In this document: positions 28,580 through 38,109 of the stretch, in pieces
How the letters are laid out: every line of letters begins with the position of its first letter
Position numbering within the stretch: the stretch's first letter is position 1
Assembly (NCBI GenBank): GCA_004298505.1
Contig: SCRO01000056.1
Span: forward strand, 124,001 to 188,000
DNA from: Rhodanobacter sp.
GTDB lineage: Bacteria > Pseudomonadota > Gammaproteobacteria > Xanthomonadales > Rhodanobacteraceae
Reading direction: 5' to 3'
Length of the DNA stretch: 64,000 nt
Translations under genes and position numbers: made by a program
The notes under the pieces: generated by a model
What the model was told of the DNA's origin: nothing
Database searches by the model: none
The model's input: only the letters and a program-made list of their open reading frames with translations

Positions 28580-29488
28580 ATGGGCAACAAGGCTTACGCA
28601 CTGGCCACCGGCATCTTTGTTGCCATCCTCGCCGCCGCGCTGATCGCTGGCGCGACATGGCTGTCCGGCTATCACGTCGAACGTACCCCCTATGTGCTGG
28701 TATCACACAGTTCGGTGTCCGGCCTGAGCCTACAGTCGACCGTCTACTATCGCGGCGTGCCGGTAGGCACGGTCGATTCCATCCGTTTCGATCCGCGGCA
28801 CTTCGGCACGATTCTGGTGCGCGTGCAAATCGATCCCGAGGTGCCGATCACGCCCGGCAGCTATGGCACGCTGACGCCGCAGGGCGTCACCGGCCTGACC
28901 GTCGTCGAGCTCGATGACGACGGCAAAGCGTCCAGGTTGCTGGCAACCTCGGCGCAGGCACCCGCGCACATCCCGCTGCGCCCGTCGCTACTGGGCATCC
29001 TGGTTGATTCCGGGCACGGGCTGATCGATCGCCTGTCACAGCTGACGAAAGACCTCGACCAGCTGACCAACGCCGACAATCGTGGCCATGTCACACGGAT
29101 TCTCGCCAACGTCGAGACCGCGACCGGCAAGCTGGCGACGCTCGAGACACGACTGAGTGCGACCTTGTCCACCCTGCCTGCGGTCAGCCGCGAGGCGCGT
29201 CGTACGCTCGCGGACATCGACACCGCGGCGCAGCAGTTGCAGGGGCTGAGCCGCTCGCTGGATCAGTTTGCACGTAGCGCCACCCAACTCAGCCAGACCG
29301 GCAACACCGCCGGCATCAAGCTGCGTGACACCACCTTGCCCCAGCTCAACCATCTGCTGATGCAGATGAGCGTCGCCACCGATCGCCTGCAGCGGCTGAC
29401 CGACAACTTGCAGCAGGATCCGCAAAGCCTGCTCTACGGCCGTCAAACGCCTCCGCCAGGACCCGGTGAGCCGGGTTACAGGAAATGA
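28580..29488 (+). CDS. MCE-domain substrate-binding protein (MlaD-like)
   Basis: 302 residues: one N-terminal membrane anchor (ALATGIFVAILAAALIAGATWL), one MCE domain (SVSGLSLQSTVYYRGVPVGTVDSIRF, GSYGTLTPQGVTGLTVVELDD) and a long C-terminal helical region rich in Leu heptads (about 150-280) that may form the periplasmic coil seen in PqiB-like proteins. It anchors in the inner membrane and contacts lipids. Confidence 0.92.
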   Translation: MGNKAYALATGIFVAILAAALIAGATWLSGYHVERTPYVLVSHSSVSGLSLQSTVYYRGVPVGTVDSIRFDPRHFGTILVRVQIDPEVPITPGSYGTLTPQGVTGLTVVELDDDGKASRLLATSAQAPAHIPLRPSLLGILVDSGHGLIDRLSQLTKDLDQLTNADNRGHVTRILANVETATGKLATLETRLSATLSTLPAVSREARRTLADIDTAAQQLQGLSRSLDQFARSATQLSQTGNTAGIKLRDTTLPQLNHLLMQMSVATDRLQRLTDNLQQDPQSLLYGRQTPPPGPGEPGYRK

Positions 29489-30072
29489 TCATGCGCCTCT
29501 GGCTCAGCTATCTGCTCCTCCCGATCGTCCTCCTCGCTTTGAGCGGCTGTGGTTTGCTGCCACCACACGCTGCCCCGCCTCGATACCACGACTTCGGACC
29601 ACCCGTCACAGGGCAGCCAGCGAACGCGGGCCTGTATTTGCGCGAGGTCACTGCCCCCGCCTGGCTCGACAGCGGAGAAATCCAGTACCGACTGCTGATG
29701 ACGGATTCGACCCAGCTGCGGGCCTATGCCACTGCCCGCTGGATCGCTGCACCCTCCAGGCTGTTGGCACAACGACTGCGCGAACAGTTGCCTGGCACCG
29801 GCTCGCCGCACTACGGGTTGCGCGTTGAATTGGAACGGTTTGAACAGGACTTCGACACGCCTGACCATGCGCGCGCGGTCATGCAGCTCCATGCCGTGAT
29901 CACCGCCGCGGATGGCACGACGCTGGCAGCACATGATTTCACGTTCTCGACACCGACGCCGCCGGATGTTGCCGGCGCCATAACCGGGCTGGCGGCATTG
30001 GCACAGCAGGCCACCGAAGCCATTCTCGCCTGGTCAGCCAGCGTATCGCCGGAGGCAATGCATGGTACCTGA
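29485..30072 (+). CDS. PqiC/ABC-type transport auxiliary lipoprotein
   Basis: 195 residues with a type II signal (LLALSGCGLL) and the ABC-transport auxiliary domain (PANAGLYLREVTAPAWLDSGEI, YRLLMTDSTQLRAYATARWI, LRVELERFEQDFD). Such outer-membrane lipoproteins complete MCE transporters. It is coupled to the MCE gene by ATGA and ends the operon. Confidence 0.9.
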   Translation: MIMRLWLSYLLLPIVLLALSGCGLLPPHAAPPRYHDFGPPVTGQPANAGLYLREVTAPAWLDSGEIQYRLLMTDSTQLRAYATARWIAAPSRLLAQRLREQLPGTGSPHYGLRVELERFEQDFDTPDHARAVMQLHAVITAADGTTLAAHDFTFSTPTPPDVAGAITGLAALAQQATEAILAWSASVSPEAMHGT

Positions 30073-30162
30073 TCGTCCTCTCGCTCCGGCGCGGCTGTTG
30101 TGGAGCGTTCGCTCCATGTTGCCGAGTCTTGTTCCGCATGGACTTGCCAGACGGGTGGTCAC

Positions 30163-30453
30163 ATGACGGCGCTGCGCCGTATCCGAGCGGCGGTGCTGCA
30201 TCCACCGCATCTGAAACGAACCGGCATGGTGGCGCTGGTCGTGGGAGCCTGGCTGAGCATCTTCAACGAGGGCGGGCAGCTTCTGACAGGGCCCTGGACA
30301 GGGCAGCTACTGGTCAAAATTGCATTGAATGTGTTGACCCCATTCGCTGTCGCCAATCTAGGCCTGCTGTCACGGCAGACCGGACCAGAACCGGATAACC
30401 CCAGTGACGGCGGTGGAGTCCAGATGTGGCGCGGTGGCGGCAAGGATCATTGA
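30163..30453 (+). CDS. NrtS-like membrane protein
   Basis: 96 residues with two transmembrane segments (GMVALVVGAWLSIFNEG, LVKIALNVLTPFAVANLGLL), the pattern of the small NrtS nitrate/nitrite transport family (ALVVGxxLxxxN...KIxLxxLxPxxVxxxG). Function in this context is uncertain. ATG 30163 is chosen because the homology starts there; no strong ribosome site is visible. Confidence 0.65.
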   Translation: MTALRRIRAAVLHPPHLKRTGMVALVVGAWLSIFNEGGQLLTGPWTGQLLVKIALNVLTPFAVANLGLLSRQTGPEPDNPSDGGGVQMWRGGGKDH

Positions 30454-30468
30454 CTCTGTCGGGGATAC

Positions 30469-31023
30469 TTAGCCGGATCCTGTATGGACGTTGGGTGCCC
30501 AGCGGCAGCAAGTTCCGGCGATCACGCGGCGCGCGTTCAGGTAAAGCGCCAGGGCAGTCAACGCCAGTGCCGCGAGTAGCAACCAGACCTCGTGGGTGGC
30601 GATGAAGCCCTGCACACGGCCACCAGCGGCGCTCGCGAGTGCCGGGAAAGTCACCGCCAGCGAGCCCAGGGCCAAGGGCAGGATCGGGCTGCAACACAAC
30701 AATGGTGTGATCAGTGCTACCAAGCCCCCCAGCAGGCCGCCAGTGGCGGCACTTTTGCTGGTACGCTGGCCTTGACGAACGATGCGTACCATCAGCGCCA
30801 CGGTCAGCGCCAGCAAAAGCGCCAATGCGAGCGCGATGAAGCCCAGTTCGGGCGTGAGCAGACGCAGGCTGACCCAGCCGATGCGCCCCCCGGTCAACGA
30901 AGCCGGCAAGGTGGCGGCATAAAGCGGCAACAATATTGCGAAGCTCACGCCGGCAGCCCAACGGCAGGCTTTCTCCTGCCAGGCCAGTTTGAGCGCCGTG
31001 AAGATCAGGCTCATCGGCTTCAA
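30469..31023 (-). CDS. Membrane protein with LLCCSP motif
   Basis: 184 residues, about five hydrophobic segments. The central helix GGLVALITPLLCCSPILPLA contains vicinal cysteines in a setting similar to mercury-transport proteins, and a second CC pair lies near the C-terminus (VIAGTCCRWAP). The second half (LLCCSPxLP, QGFIxxHE, ALYLNARR) is shared with the 96-residue protein at 60347-60637. The gene overlaps the upstream TlpA-like gene, suggesting that thiol redox chemistry and this transporter act together. Family unknown to me. Confidence 0.75.
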   Translation of the reverse strand: MKPMSLIFTALKLAWQEKACRWAAGVSFAILLPLYAATLPASLTGGRIGWVSLRLLTPELGFIALALALLLALTVALMVRIVRQGQRTSKSAATGGLLGGLVALITPLLCCSPILPLALGSLAVTFPALASAAGGRVQGFIATHEVWLLLAALALTALALYLNARRVIAGTCCRWAPNVHTGSG

Positions 31024-31553
31024 TTTCTACCAGCAAAACGGAGGATTGTGTCCATCGTGGCCGACGGCGCACCATCGACAGCCTGGACGCGGCCGTTGGC
31101 GTCGATCAGGAAATAGATATCCGGATAATGTTTATGGTTGTAAGCGGAATCGAGCTGCAGCGAGGCATCGCCAAACACCCAACCCGGCTGCCGCAACAAC
31201 GTGGGCGCAACCCGATCGACGAACTTGCGGATAGCCGGACCCGGGTAACCGCCATTCTGGTAGTTGCGCAAGATGACGACACGCAAACCGGATTTTTCGA
31301 GTGGACCGGCCTTGTCGGCCATTGTTTGCAGACCGGCCGCGCAGCTCCCGCACCAGGTGGACAGCAGCCATAACATGGTCCGATGACCTTTGAATTGTGC
31401 CGTCGACAGCGTGCGACCGCCGGCCGTGGTGTAGGGCACGACTGGCGCCAGCGGCGGGGTAGCAGCGATCGCGGAAACGCTGGCGAGCGATACCGCCATG
31501 ACCAGTCCCACGACCAGTGAGCATGTACGGTTACGGCATTTCTTGAATTGCAT
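31020..31553 (-). CDS. TlpA-like periplasmic thioredoxin
   Basis: 177 residues with an N-terminal signal/anchor (LVVGLVMAVSLASVSAIAA) and a thioredoxin fold: FKGHRTMLWLLSTWCGSCAA has the W-C-x2-C active site. The later PDIYFLIDANGRVQAVDGAP is the typical TlpA strand region. It likely reduces or shuttles thiols in the periplasm, perhaps keeping the CC membrane partner reduced. The start at 31553 gives the signal peptide; the open frame is longer. Confidence 0.82.
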   Translation of the reverse strand: MQFKKCRNRTCSLVVGLVMAVSLASVSAIAATPPLAPVVPYTTAGGRTLSTAQFKGHRTMLWLLSTWCGSCAAGLQTMADKAGPLEKSGLRVVILRNYQNGGYPGPAIRKFVDRVAPTLLRQPGWVFGDASLQLDSAYNHKHYPDIYFLIDANGRVQAVDGAPSATMDTILRFAGRN

Positions 31554-31685
31554 GGCTATGGCCTTTTGTACGGAGGCGTCGGCGTGATAAACCCACGAAC
31601 GTCCGGCGGAACGGCGTCCTCGCACCGCCCGCAGTTGCGCCGACGTCGGGTTCGAAGCAGCCAGTAAGCGCCACCACACGAGCTA

Positions 31686-31845
31686 AGTTCAGATCTGGTG
31701 TATGGGTTCAGGCGGCGCGCTACGGTCAAATCTGGTGTATGCGGGTCAGGCGGCGATCCTGTCTGGCTGATCGGTTAATAGCTCTCCGTTCCGGAACTTG
31801 ACGTTGTTGACGACCCGTTTCAGTTGGTTGAAGCCCTTGATACGT
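31686..31845 (-). pseudogene. IS256-family transposase C-terminal remnant
   Basis: The minus frame reads [20 protein letters not shown] then RNGELL and a stop at 31748-31750, matching the end of IS256-type transposases (W+R+KG-NQL-KVI-GVKF-DG). A CATACACCAGAT motif occurs twice after it, like an element end. The fragment replaces the natural end of merR. Confidence 0.6.
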
Positions 31846-32260
31846 TTCCAATATCCGCTTCCTGCAACGAGGCGATCAGCGGACAGGAAACACTGCCCGT
31901 ATGGGTATGGCATGCATGCACAAGTTGAGACAACACCACCTCCATGCGCCGGAGATCGGACAGTTTCTCGCGGACGCTGGCCAACTTGTGCTCAGCCAAG
32001 TGGCTTGCTTCTGCACAGTGCACACTGTCCTCCAACCTGAGCAGGTCGGCGACTTCATTCAGGCTGAAACCGAGCCGCTGCGCCGATTTCACAAAGCGCA
32101 CCCGCGCGACATCGGCCTCACTATAACGACGGATACTGCCGTAAACCCGGTCCGGCTCGGCCAGCAGCCGTTTGCGCTGGTAGAAACGAATGGTCTCGAC
32201 ATTGACCATCGCCGCTTTCGCGAGCGCGCCGATGGTGAAACTTTTTGACGTCTTATCCAT
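31820..32260 (-). CDS. merR: Mercury-responsive regulator MerR, altered C-terminus
   Basis: 146 residues. Winged helix: [20 protein letters not shown], then [20 protein letters not shown]. The three mercury-binding cysteines are all present ([27 protein letters not shown]). After SLQEAD the last ten residues derive from an inserted IS256 fragment, beyond the metal site, so function is probably kept. It is the only complete Hg-type MerR in the window and would serve the scattered mer boxes; it is located 8-14 kb from the nearest ones. Confidence 0.92.
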   Translation of the reverse strand: MDKTSKSFTIGALAKAAMVNVETIRFYQRKRLLAEPDRVYGSIRRYSEADVARVRFVKSAQRLGFSLNEVADLLRLEDSVHCAEASHLAEHKLASVREKLSDLRRMEVVLSQLVHACHTHTGSVSCPLIASLQEADIGNVSRASTN

Positions 32261-32265
32261 ACCCT

Positions 32266-32296
32266 CTGACTCCGTACTAAAGTCCGCACATAGGCT
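32266..32296 (+). promoter_or_regulatory. Degenerate divergent mer promoter next to merR
   Basis: CTGACT (32266-32271), 19-bp spacer with a damaged dyad CCGTAC-taaa-GTCCGC (32272-32287) and TAGGCT (32291-32296). It points plus, towards where mer structural genes would lie in a standard locus, but only the 3' end of an antisense patatin gene follows. It may still give merR autoregulation. Confidence 0.6.
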
Positions 32297-32362
32297 AGCA
32301 TGCCATGAGCGCAGCCGCCGCAGAGGTTCAGGGCGTCAGCCAACAACTGCATCCAACCGCTG

Positions 32363-33583
32363 TCAGACGGTGGGCGCGGCCTTACCGAAAACGGCAGAAG
32401 TTTTCGCCAAGCGCCGGTCGGGCTTGGGGGGTTGATCATGCACCACGATGCACGCGCCCGGGCCGACGGCGTCACTCCAGGGCGCTGCCGCGATCCGGGC
32501 ACGTGCCAACTCGCGGCCGGCGCTCCAACGCGCTTCGATGCTGGCACGCATGAAATCGATATCCTTGGTGCGGTCTTCGCCTTCCAGAGCCGGCGCGTAC
32601 AGTGTCAGCAGGTGCATCACGGTGCCACAACCCTGGTCGAGCAAGTCATTGATCCCAGGCTCGGCGCGCAGGCTTTCCGGCAACAGGCTGCCGAGTTTGT
32701 GTACCGCATGACGAAGTTGGTGGATCTGCTGTTGACGCGCGGTGTGACTCTCTGCCCGGCTGGAATACTGGATGTCTTTCAGGCGACTCAGCACCTGTCC
32801 AATCGAGTTCGGGGCGTTGTCTTCCTGCTGCCACAGTTGGGCCGCAAAAATCACGGAGTCGCGCCGCGGATCGTCGTCCATCACGACCTCAATTGGTGTG
32901 TTGGAGTAGATGCCACCATCCCAATACGGTTCGTCGTCGATCATGACGGCCGGGAACGCGGGCGGCAGCGCCCCCGAGGCCATCACATGATCGGCATTCA
33001 GATGCCCATCGCGGCTATCGAAGTAACGCATGCGACCTGAGCGGACGTTCACGGCGCCGAGGGTCAAACGCACCCTGCCCTTGTCGAGTTGGCCGAAATC
33101 GACCAGCTCGGCGAGTGTTTGCCGCAACGCCACCGTGCTGTAATAGCTGGCATTTTCCACGCCTAGCGGCGCGTCCATGCCGGACCACGAACGCAGGTTC
33201 GGCGTGAAGAATCCGGGGATTCCCTGTGTCACGGTACCCAGGTTGTTCATCATCTTGTCGACACCGGGGACATGCCATGGCCATGCTCCGGCGGAGGTCT
33301 TGCCTTTGGCAACGAGCGACCAAAATGCCTTGAGGCGGTCGACTCGATCCTGTGGCGCGTTGCCGGCGATGATCGCGCCATTGACGGCGCCAATCGAGGT
33401 TCCCACCACCCAGTCCGGCTCGATGCCGGCCTCGTGCATCGCCTCATAGACGCCAGCCTGAAAGGCTCCCAGCGCGCCACCGCCCTGCATGGTCAGCACC
33501 ACCTGGCCGGGAAGTTGGGTCGGTGTTCTTTTCATTTTGTCCGTGGCCTTGGGTGCCGCCGGTTCGGTTGTGGAATACGTCAT
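32363..33583 (-). CDS. Patatin-like phospholipase, cassette A
   Basis: 406 residues. The oxyanion loop GGGALGAFQAGVYEAMHEAG, nucleophile elbow GTSIGAVNGAIIAG and the Asp of the dyad in WDGGIYSNTP identify the patatin (RssA/PlpD-like) serine lipase family. No signal peptide; presumably cytoplasmic or membrane-associated hydrolysis of phospholipids or polyhydroxybutyrate. It overlaps the decarboxylase gene and is closely similar to the copy at 50212-51417. The last 25 residues differ from that copy. Confidence 0.9.
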   Translation of the reverse strand: MTYSTTEPAAPKATDKMKRTPTQLPGQVVLTMQGGGALGAFQAGVYEAMHEAGIEPDWVVGTSIGAVNGAIIAGNAPQDRVDRLKAFWSLVAKGKTSAGAWPWHVPGVDKMMNNLGTVTQGIPGFFTPNLRSWSGMDAPLGVENASYYSTVALRQTLAELVDFGQLDKGRVRLTLGAVNVRSGRMRYFDSRDGHLNADHVMASGALPPAFPAVMIDDEPYWDGGIYSNTPIEVVMDDDPRRDSVIFAAQLWQQEDNAPNSIGQVLSRLKDIQYSSRAESHTARQQQIHQLRHAVHKLGSLLPESLRAEPGINDLLDQGCGTVMHLLTLYAPALEGEDRTKDIDFMRASIEARWSAGRELARARIAAAPWSDAVGPGACIVVHDQPPKPDRRLAKTSAVFGKAAPTV

Positions 33584-34380
33584 GAAGGGTTTCCTTGGAT
33601 GGACGCCGGCTGCTCGGCAAGATAGTCATGCAACACGCGCCCGTAGGGCAACGTCAGGTCGGCAATGAAATGCAGCCCGCCGAGAGCCTTCAACACCGGC
33701 AGATCAGCCACCGGCGCGTTCACATGCGACACCAGGTGCAGACGCGCCGGGCCTGACCAGGCACCTTTCACCGTGATGTCGACCAGGTTGTAGGCCACCA
33801 GCTGTGCAATCGCCGGCTCACCCGCCACGTCGGGGATGAGCTTGAGATTGACTTGGGTCTTGCACATCTTCTCGACGATGGATGCTGGCGAACACTGCCG
33901 TTGGCCCGTCATGTCATACAGCAGGTGTTGATGCTTGTAGCCCATGGTGCCCACGGCCACCCGCACCCCGGCATAGTCGAGTGTGCCGGTCAGCGTGTCA
34001 TGCATGACGCCAAGTTTCGGTTGGCCATGTTTCTTGGGGAAGCCCCAGATTTCCCGCCCACCGGCAATCGGCGGTTCATCGTCGAGATACATCTGCGCGG
34101 TGAAGTTCAGCTTTTCCCCCCGATACAGGGCGGGGATGACCAAACCGGATTCGGTATAGCAGCCAAAGCCGGCCGAGTCGGGCATGCGGATGAACTCGAA
34201 CAGCACCGTATTGCTGCCATCAGGTTCCAGTGGTTCCGGCAACGCTTCCCGGATCGCCTGCGGATCCGACGCATAGGCAATGATCAGATATTCGCGATCG
34301 ATAAAGCGATAGGGGCCTCTGGGGTAAGAGGGCGAAGCCAGCGGCATCGATGACAGCTGGAGAATCTCGTGGGTCTTCAT
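33580..34380 (-). CDS. Acetoacetate decarboxylase, cassette A (intact)
   Basis: 266 residues, full length for the family. It starts MKTHEILQLSSMPLASPSYP and contains EIWGFPKKHGQPKLGV with the Schiff-base lysine region, GYKHQHLLYD and the C-terminal DLTLPYGRVLHDYL. The enzyme turns acetoacetate into acetone and CO2. Next to a 3-hydroxybutyrate dehydrogenase remnant and a patatin it suggests polyhydroxybutyrate or ketone-body breakdown. In the second cassette this gene is the damaged one. Confidence 0.9.
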   Translation of the reverse strand: MKTHEILQLSSMPLASPSYPRGPYRFIDREYLIIAYASDPQAIREALPEPLEPDGSNTVLFEFIRMPDSAGFGCYTESGLVIPALYRGEKLNFTAQMYLDDEPPIAGGREIWGFPKKHGQPKLGVMHDTLTGTLDYAGVRVAVGTMGYKHQHLLYDMTGQRQCSPASIVEKMCKTQVNLKLIPDVAGEPAIAQLVAYNLVDITVKGAWSGPARLHLVSHVNAPVADLPVLKALGGLHFIADLTLPYGRVLHDYLAEQPASIQGNPS

Positions 34381-34390
34381 GTCATATCCA

Positions 34391-34564
34391 TTAGTGCGCC
34401 GTCCAGCCGCCATCGACTGGAAGCACCGCGCCGGTGATTGATGCGGCCGCATCCCCCATGCCATTGAGAACGACGTTGGCGCCGGCACGGGCGAATTGTT
34501 CGGCAATTCCCAGACCGATGCCGCTGGTCGATCCGGTAATCAGTGCGGTTTTTCCTGCGAGCAT
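34391..34564 (-). pseudogene. bdhA: 3-hydroxybutyrate dehydrogenase, internally deleted
   Basis: 57 codons: the first 38 (MLAGKTALITGSTSGIGLGI and onward, the NAD-binding start) are joined in frame to the last 17 (AAASITGAVLPVDGGWTAH). Compared with the intact copy at 48977 about 200 codons including the catalytic Ser-Tyr-Lys are missing. It still has start, stop and ribosome site. Confidence 0.9.
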
Positions 34565-34716
34565 GAAATTTTCCCTTTGCAGATGGATGGGGTAGCGCCG
34601 GAAGTCCAACGGCGGGTAACGAGCACCACGCATGTCAAGGCCTCGACGACATTACGTGGTGAGCGCCAAATGGACTCGGGAGCGGATAGCGAAGGCGGAT
34701 CGGGGTCGCACCGCGT

Positions 34717-37700
34717 TCACCGCTTGGACGCCGTTGGAGCAGAAACCTTGTTTACCGGCCCGCGCAACAACCGCGCGCGTTCAATCAGCACACGGGCGTA
34801 GGACGGACCACTGCCCACAGGAAGGACCCGAAGATAGTCTTGCAGGACGTGCTCGGCTTGCTCAAAGCGCCCCATGAAAAACAGGCTGACGCCGCGGTTG
34901 TAGATTTCAAGCGGACCAAGCAGCCGCGTGCTCATCGCCTGTTCGAGGAACTTCTCGTTACCTGCATCAAGAAAACCGGGCGGCAAGTCACGCCGCCGTC
35001 GCAGTAGCTCATCAAGAACCGGCTCGCTCTGTTCGCGTTCAAGGTGTTGGCGCAACTGATCGAGTTGTCGATCAAACGTTGACGCAGCCGTCGCAGCCTC
35101 GGGTACGACCTGACCGAGTCGTCGCTTGATGACATCCTTGAAATACGCGGCGAGTACCTGCCATCCGGTGTCGGGCTTGACATCGACAAGCTGGCTGGCT
35201 TCGGCCGAGGCCTTGTCGATGTCGCCGCGCTGCAGCGCAATCAACATGGACAAATAGTGGAAGTACGGCGTACGCGCCTCGAGTTTGACGTCGGCCAGCG
35301 CCGCCGCGGCACGCGGCGCCTGCCCGTCGGAAAACGCCAGTTCGGCCAGGCTGAGTTGCGCCGATGCCGTACCGGCCCGGCGCCACCAATCCGCGGCAGT
35401 CACCCAGTTGCCCCGATGAGCGGCGATATCGCCGTTCAAGGCCCACAGCGCCGGCCCGGGCGGTACGCGTTGGGCCAGAAACGCAGCGCGTTCCACCTCG
35501 CCGCGGCGCAGAAAAGCCCGCGCCAATAGCAACGGAGCATGTGCACCCCAGCGCGCCAGATCCGCCTGCCACGGGATCTGGCCCAGGCTTTCGACGTTGG
35601 CTTGCAGCGTCGGCGCCAACAGATAACGCGGCGCGCCAAACTCGAGCAAGCCGTTATCGTCGGTGTTGAGCGGGCCCGTACCGGCCCACTGACGCAACCC
35701 TTCGCCCCCGGCCACGAAGCGTGCAAGTAGACGCCAGCGATCGGAGTCCACGCGTTCCAGTTCCGCGGTCACTGTGGGCGGCAAGGGTGAATGATCTTGT
35801 GGCAGCAGTGCACGATGGCCACCGACGAGTACCAGATCGCCCTGCGAAACCCGCAACATGGCCACGTGCGGAAAGACCGAAAGAAAGGTTCTGACTTCGG
35901 TTTTCAACAGCTCCGTCGACAGGCCATAAAGCGGTACCCACTGCACGTATACCCCATCCGGGGTCAGGTGCTGCTGCACTTGTTGGAAGAACTCCCGTGT
36001 AAACAGGCGCGCCGGCCCGCTCTCCCACGGGTTCGACGGTTCGGAAACAACGAGCTGAAACTGACGGTGAATCACGGTGAGGTAGTGACGCCCATCATCG
36101 ATGACCAACCTCGCCCGTGGATCTTGCAGCGCATCGTGATTGAACGGCCCAAACCATCGCTCCGCGTGCACGACACTCGGCGAAATTTCCGCAATGACCA
36201 CGTGCTTGATCGACGGCCATTGTTCAACCGACCCAAGGGTGACGCCGCTGGCCAGACCGACGACGAGTGCCGTCCGTGCCTCGGGCCGCAGCAGCATGCC
36301 GATATGCCCCGACATGATCTGGGTACTCATGTCCTTGCCGGTTGAGGCATCCACCTTGCCATCGATCGACAGCGCCAGGTGCGGGCGCGCCTGCAGCGTT
36401 GGGATGCGGATCACCGAAACGCTGGCCTGATTGCCCTCCTGATAGTCCAGCAACTGATAGGTCTTGAGCAGATTGCCAAGCTGCACGCTGCCACCGAGCA
36501 GATTGAGGTAGACCGGAGCGCGTTCGTACACGCCACTGGTCAACAACAGTGGATCCCAGCGGGGTACGAGAACGGATCCCAAACCCACCAGTACGATACC
36601 GGCCGCAGCACCAATCCGTCGGCCGCCGGTCGATCCGAAGCGGGTGAGCGACACGATAAATCCGCACAGCCAGGTCAGCCCAGCCAGTGCCACCAGCCCG
36701 CCCTCCATACCCAACCACGGCACAAGGCCACTGCCTGCCGCAACAGCCCCTGCGGCATTGCCGAAAGCCATCGTCGCCAGCGCGGTCGAGGTAGCACTGG
36801 CACGACTACCACTACCGCCCAGCGCTTCGGTTGCCACCGGGAACGCGGCGCCCAGCAGAATCGTGGGGGGTACGATAAGAAGCGCCGCCAACAACGCATC
36901 GACGCCAAGCCCGACACCAAAGGTGGTGCCCCAGGTGTGGTAGAAGCTCAACTGCCAATCAGGATAGCGGCTGAACAGCCACAATCCGGCGATGACCAGC
37001 GCCGCCGCTCCGATTTGCAGGTGCGCGAAGACATCGCCGGGTGCGCGTAGACGCGCCACTTTGGCAGCCACCCACAAGCTGCCAATCGCCAGCCCGGCGA
37101 CGTAGAGCGCGAGCATCAGCGAGAACGCATAGGTGGAAGAGCCGGTAATCAGTACCAGCATGCGGGTCCACAGCACCTCGTAAGCCATGCTGGCAAAACC
37201 GGTACCCACCAGCGCCACCACCAGCACACGACGTGATCCCGGATGATGGCCCCAACGCGGCGGCACGGTGTCGGGTGTTTCGGCGGGTACGAGAAACGCT
37301 TGTGGATGCGTCCCTGCTCGCTTGTGCCGCGCGAGCAACAAGCCCAGCGCGGCCGCCACCGTACTCAAGCCCACGCCCACGAAACGGGTGTAGGTCAGCC
37401 CCCAGACCGGCAGCAGCAGCAGGCCCGTCAGGGCAGCGCCAAGCGCACCGCCAGCGGCGTTGAGGCCATAGATCCAACCTACCGATTTTGCAGCGAGGCG
37501 TTGCGCGCCGCGCAATGCCGCCACCAGCAGCGGCAGCGTGGCGCCCATCATCAGGGTGGGCGGTACCAGAATTGCCAGGCCCAGGCCCAGCCGCAGCAGG
37601 TTGAGCAGCGCCGGCTGGCCGAAAGCCGCGTGCCAAAATCCCGGATACAGGGCCTGGAGCGTCGACAGCAACGACGGAAACAGCAACGCATAACCGGCGA

Positions 37701-38004
37701 CCCCGAGTTCGAGAACCGCATACAGGCCGATGGCCCATTGCCGGTGCACGATGGGGAAGCGCGCCACCCCCCATGCACCCAGACTCATCCCAGCCATGAA
37801 AGCGGCCACCACCGCGGCCGCGGCCGCACTGGTCGAGCCAAACAGCAGCAGCAGCTCCCGATTCCAGATGACCTGATACAACAACCCCGCCCCGCCAGAA
37901 AACAAGGCACACAAAAGCGGGATGCGGATCACGGCAGCGCTGCGCCAGCGGTTGGCGTCTGCTTCAAGGGGCCGGGAACGCGTCGGGGAAATGGGGGAAT
38001 TCAC
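34717..38004 (-). CDS. Membrane-fused spermidine-synthase-like protein
   Basis: 1095 residues. The N-terminal half has 12 or more helices (LLCALFSGGAGLLYQVIWNR, ALVGTGFASMAYEVLWTRML) as in the MFS-like spermidine synthase fusions; then a SAM-binding aminopropyltransferase-type domain (VVGLASGVTLGSVEQW, VVIAEISPSVVHA, LVIDDGRHYL, VSEPSNPW); the last 300 residues look like helical repeats (AFLAQRVPPGPALWALNGD, NWVTAADWWRRAG). Such proteins may not make polyamines; the activity is unproven. It follows the RND operon but a terminator lies between them. Confidence 0.85.
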   Translation of the reverse strand: MNSPISPTRSRPLEADANRWRSAAVIRIPLLCALFSGGAGLLYQVIWNRELLLLFGSTSAAAAAVVAAFMAGMSLGAWGVARFPIVHRQWAIGLYAVLELGVAGYALLFPSLLSTLQALYPGFWHAAFGQPALLNLLRLGLGLAILVPPTLMMGATLPLLVAALRGAQRLAAKSVGWIYGLNAAGGALGAALTGLLLLPVWGLTYTRFVGVGLSTVAAALGLLLARHKRAGTHPQAFLVPAETPDTVPPRWGHHPGSRRVLVVALVGTGFASMAYEVLWTRMLVLITGSSTYAFSLMLALYVAGLAIGSLWVAAKVARLRAPGDVFAHLQIGAAALVIAGLWLFSRYPDWQLSFYHTWGTTFGVGLGVDALLAALLIVPPTILLGAAFPVATEALGGSGSRASATSTALATMAFGNAAGAVAAGSGLVPWLGMEGGLVALAGLTWLCGFIVSLTRFGSTGGRRIGAAAGIVLVGLGSVLVPRWDPLLLTSGVYERAPVYLNLLGGSVQLGNLLKTYQLLDYQEGNQASVSVIRIPTLQARPHLALSIDGKVDASTGKDMSTQIMSGHIGMLLRPEARTALVVGLASGVTLGSVEQWPSIKHVVIAEISPSVVHAERWFGPFNHDALQDPRARLVIDDGRHYLTVIHRQFQLVVSEPSNPWESGPARLFTREFFQQVQQHLTPDGVYVQWVPLYGLSTELLKTEVRTFLSVFPHVAMLRVSQGDLVLVGGHRALLPQDHSPLPPTVTAELERVDSDRWRLLARFVAGGEGLRQWAGTGPLNTDDNGLLEFGAPRYLLAPTLQANVESLGQIPWQADLARWGAHAPLLLARAFLRRGEVERAAFLAQRVPPGPALWALNGDIAAHRGNWVTAADWWRRAGTASAQLSLAELAFSDGQAPRAAAALADVKLEARTPYFHYLSMLIALQRGDIDKASAEASQLVDVKPDTGWQVLAAYFKDVIKRRLGQVVPEAATAASTFDRQLDQLRQHLEREQSEPVLDELLRRRRDLPPGFLDAGNEKFLEQAMSTRLLGPLEIYNRGVSLFFMGRFEQAEHVLQDYLRVLPVGSGPSYARVLIERARLLRGPVNKVSAPTASKR

Positions 38005-38109
38005 AAGTGGTGGACGGCTCGAACAGATTATTGAAATGGCTGTGTACTTTTACCGCCATCGCAGGCATTCAAAAGCGATGAGTCACTTGCAACAGCGACC
38101 ATCACAGGC

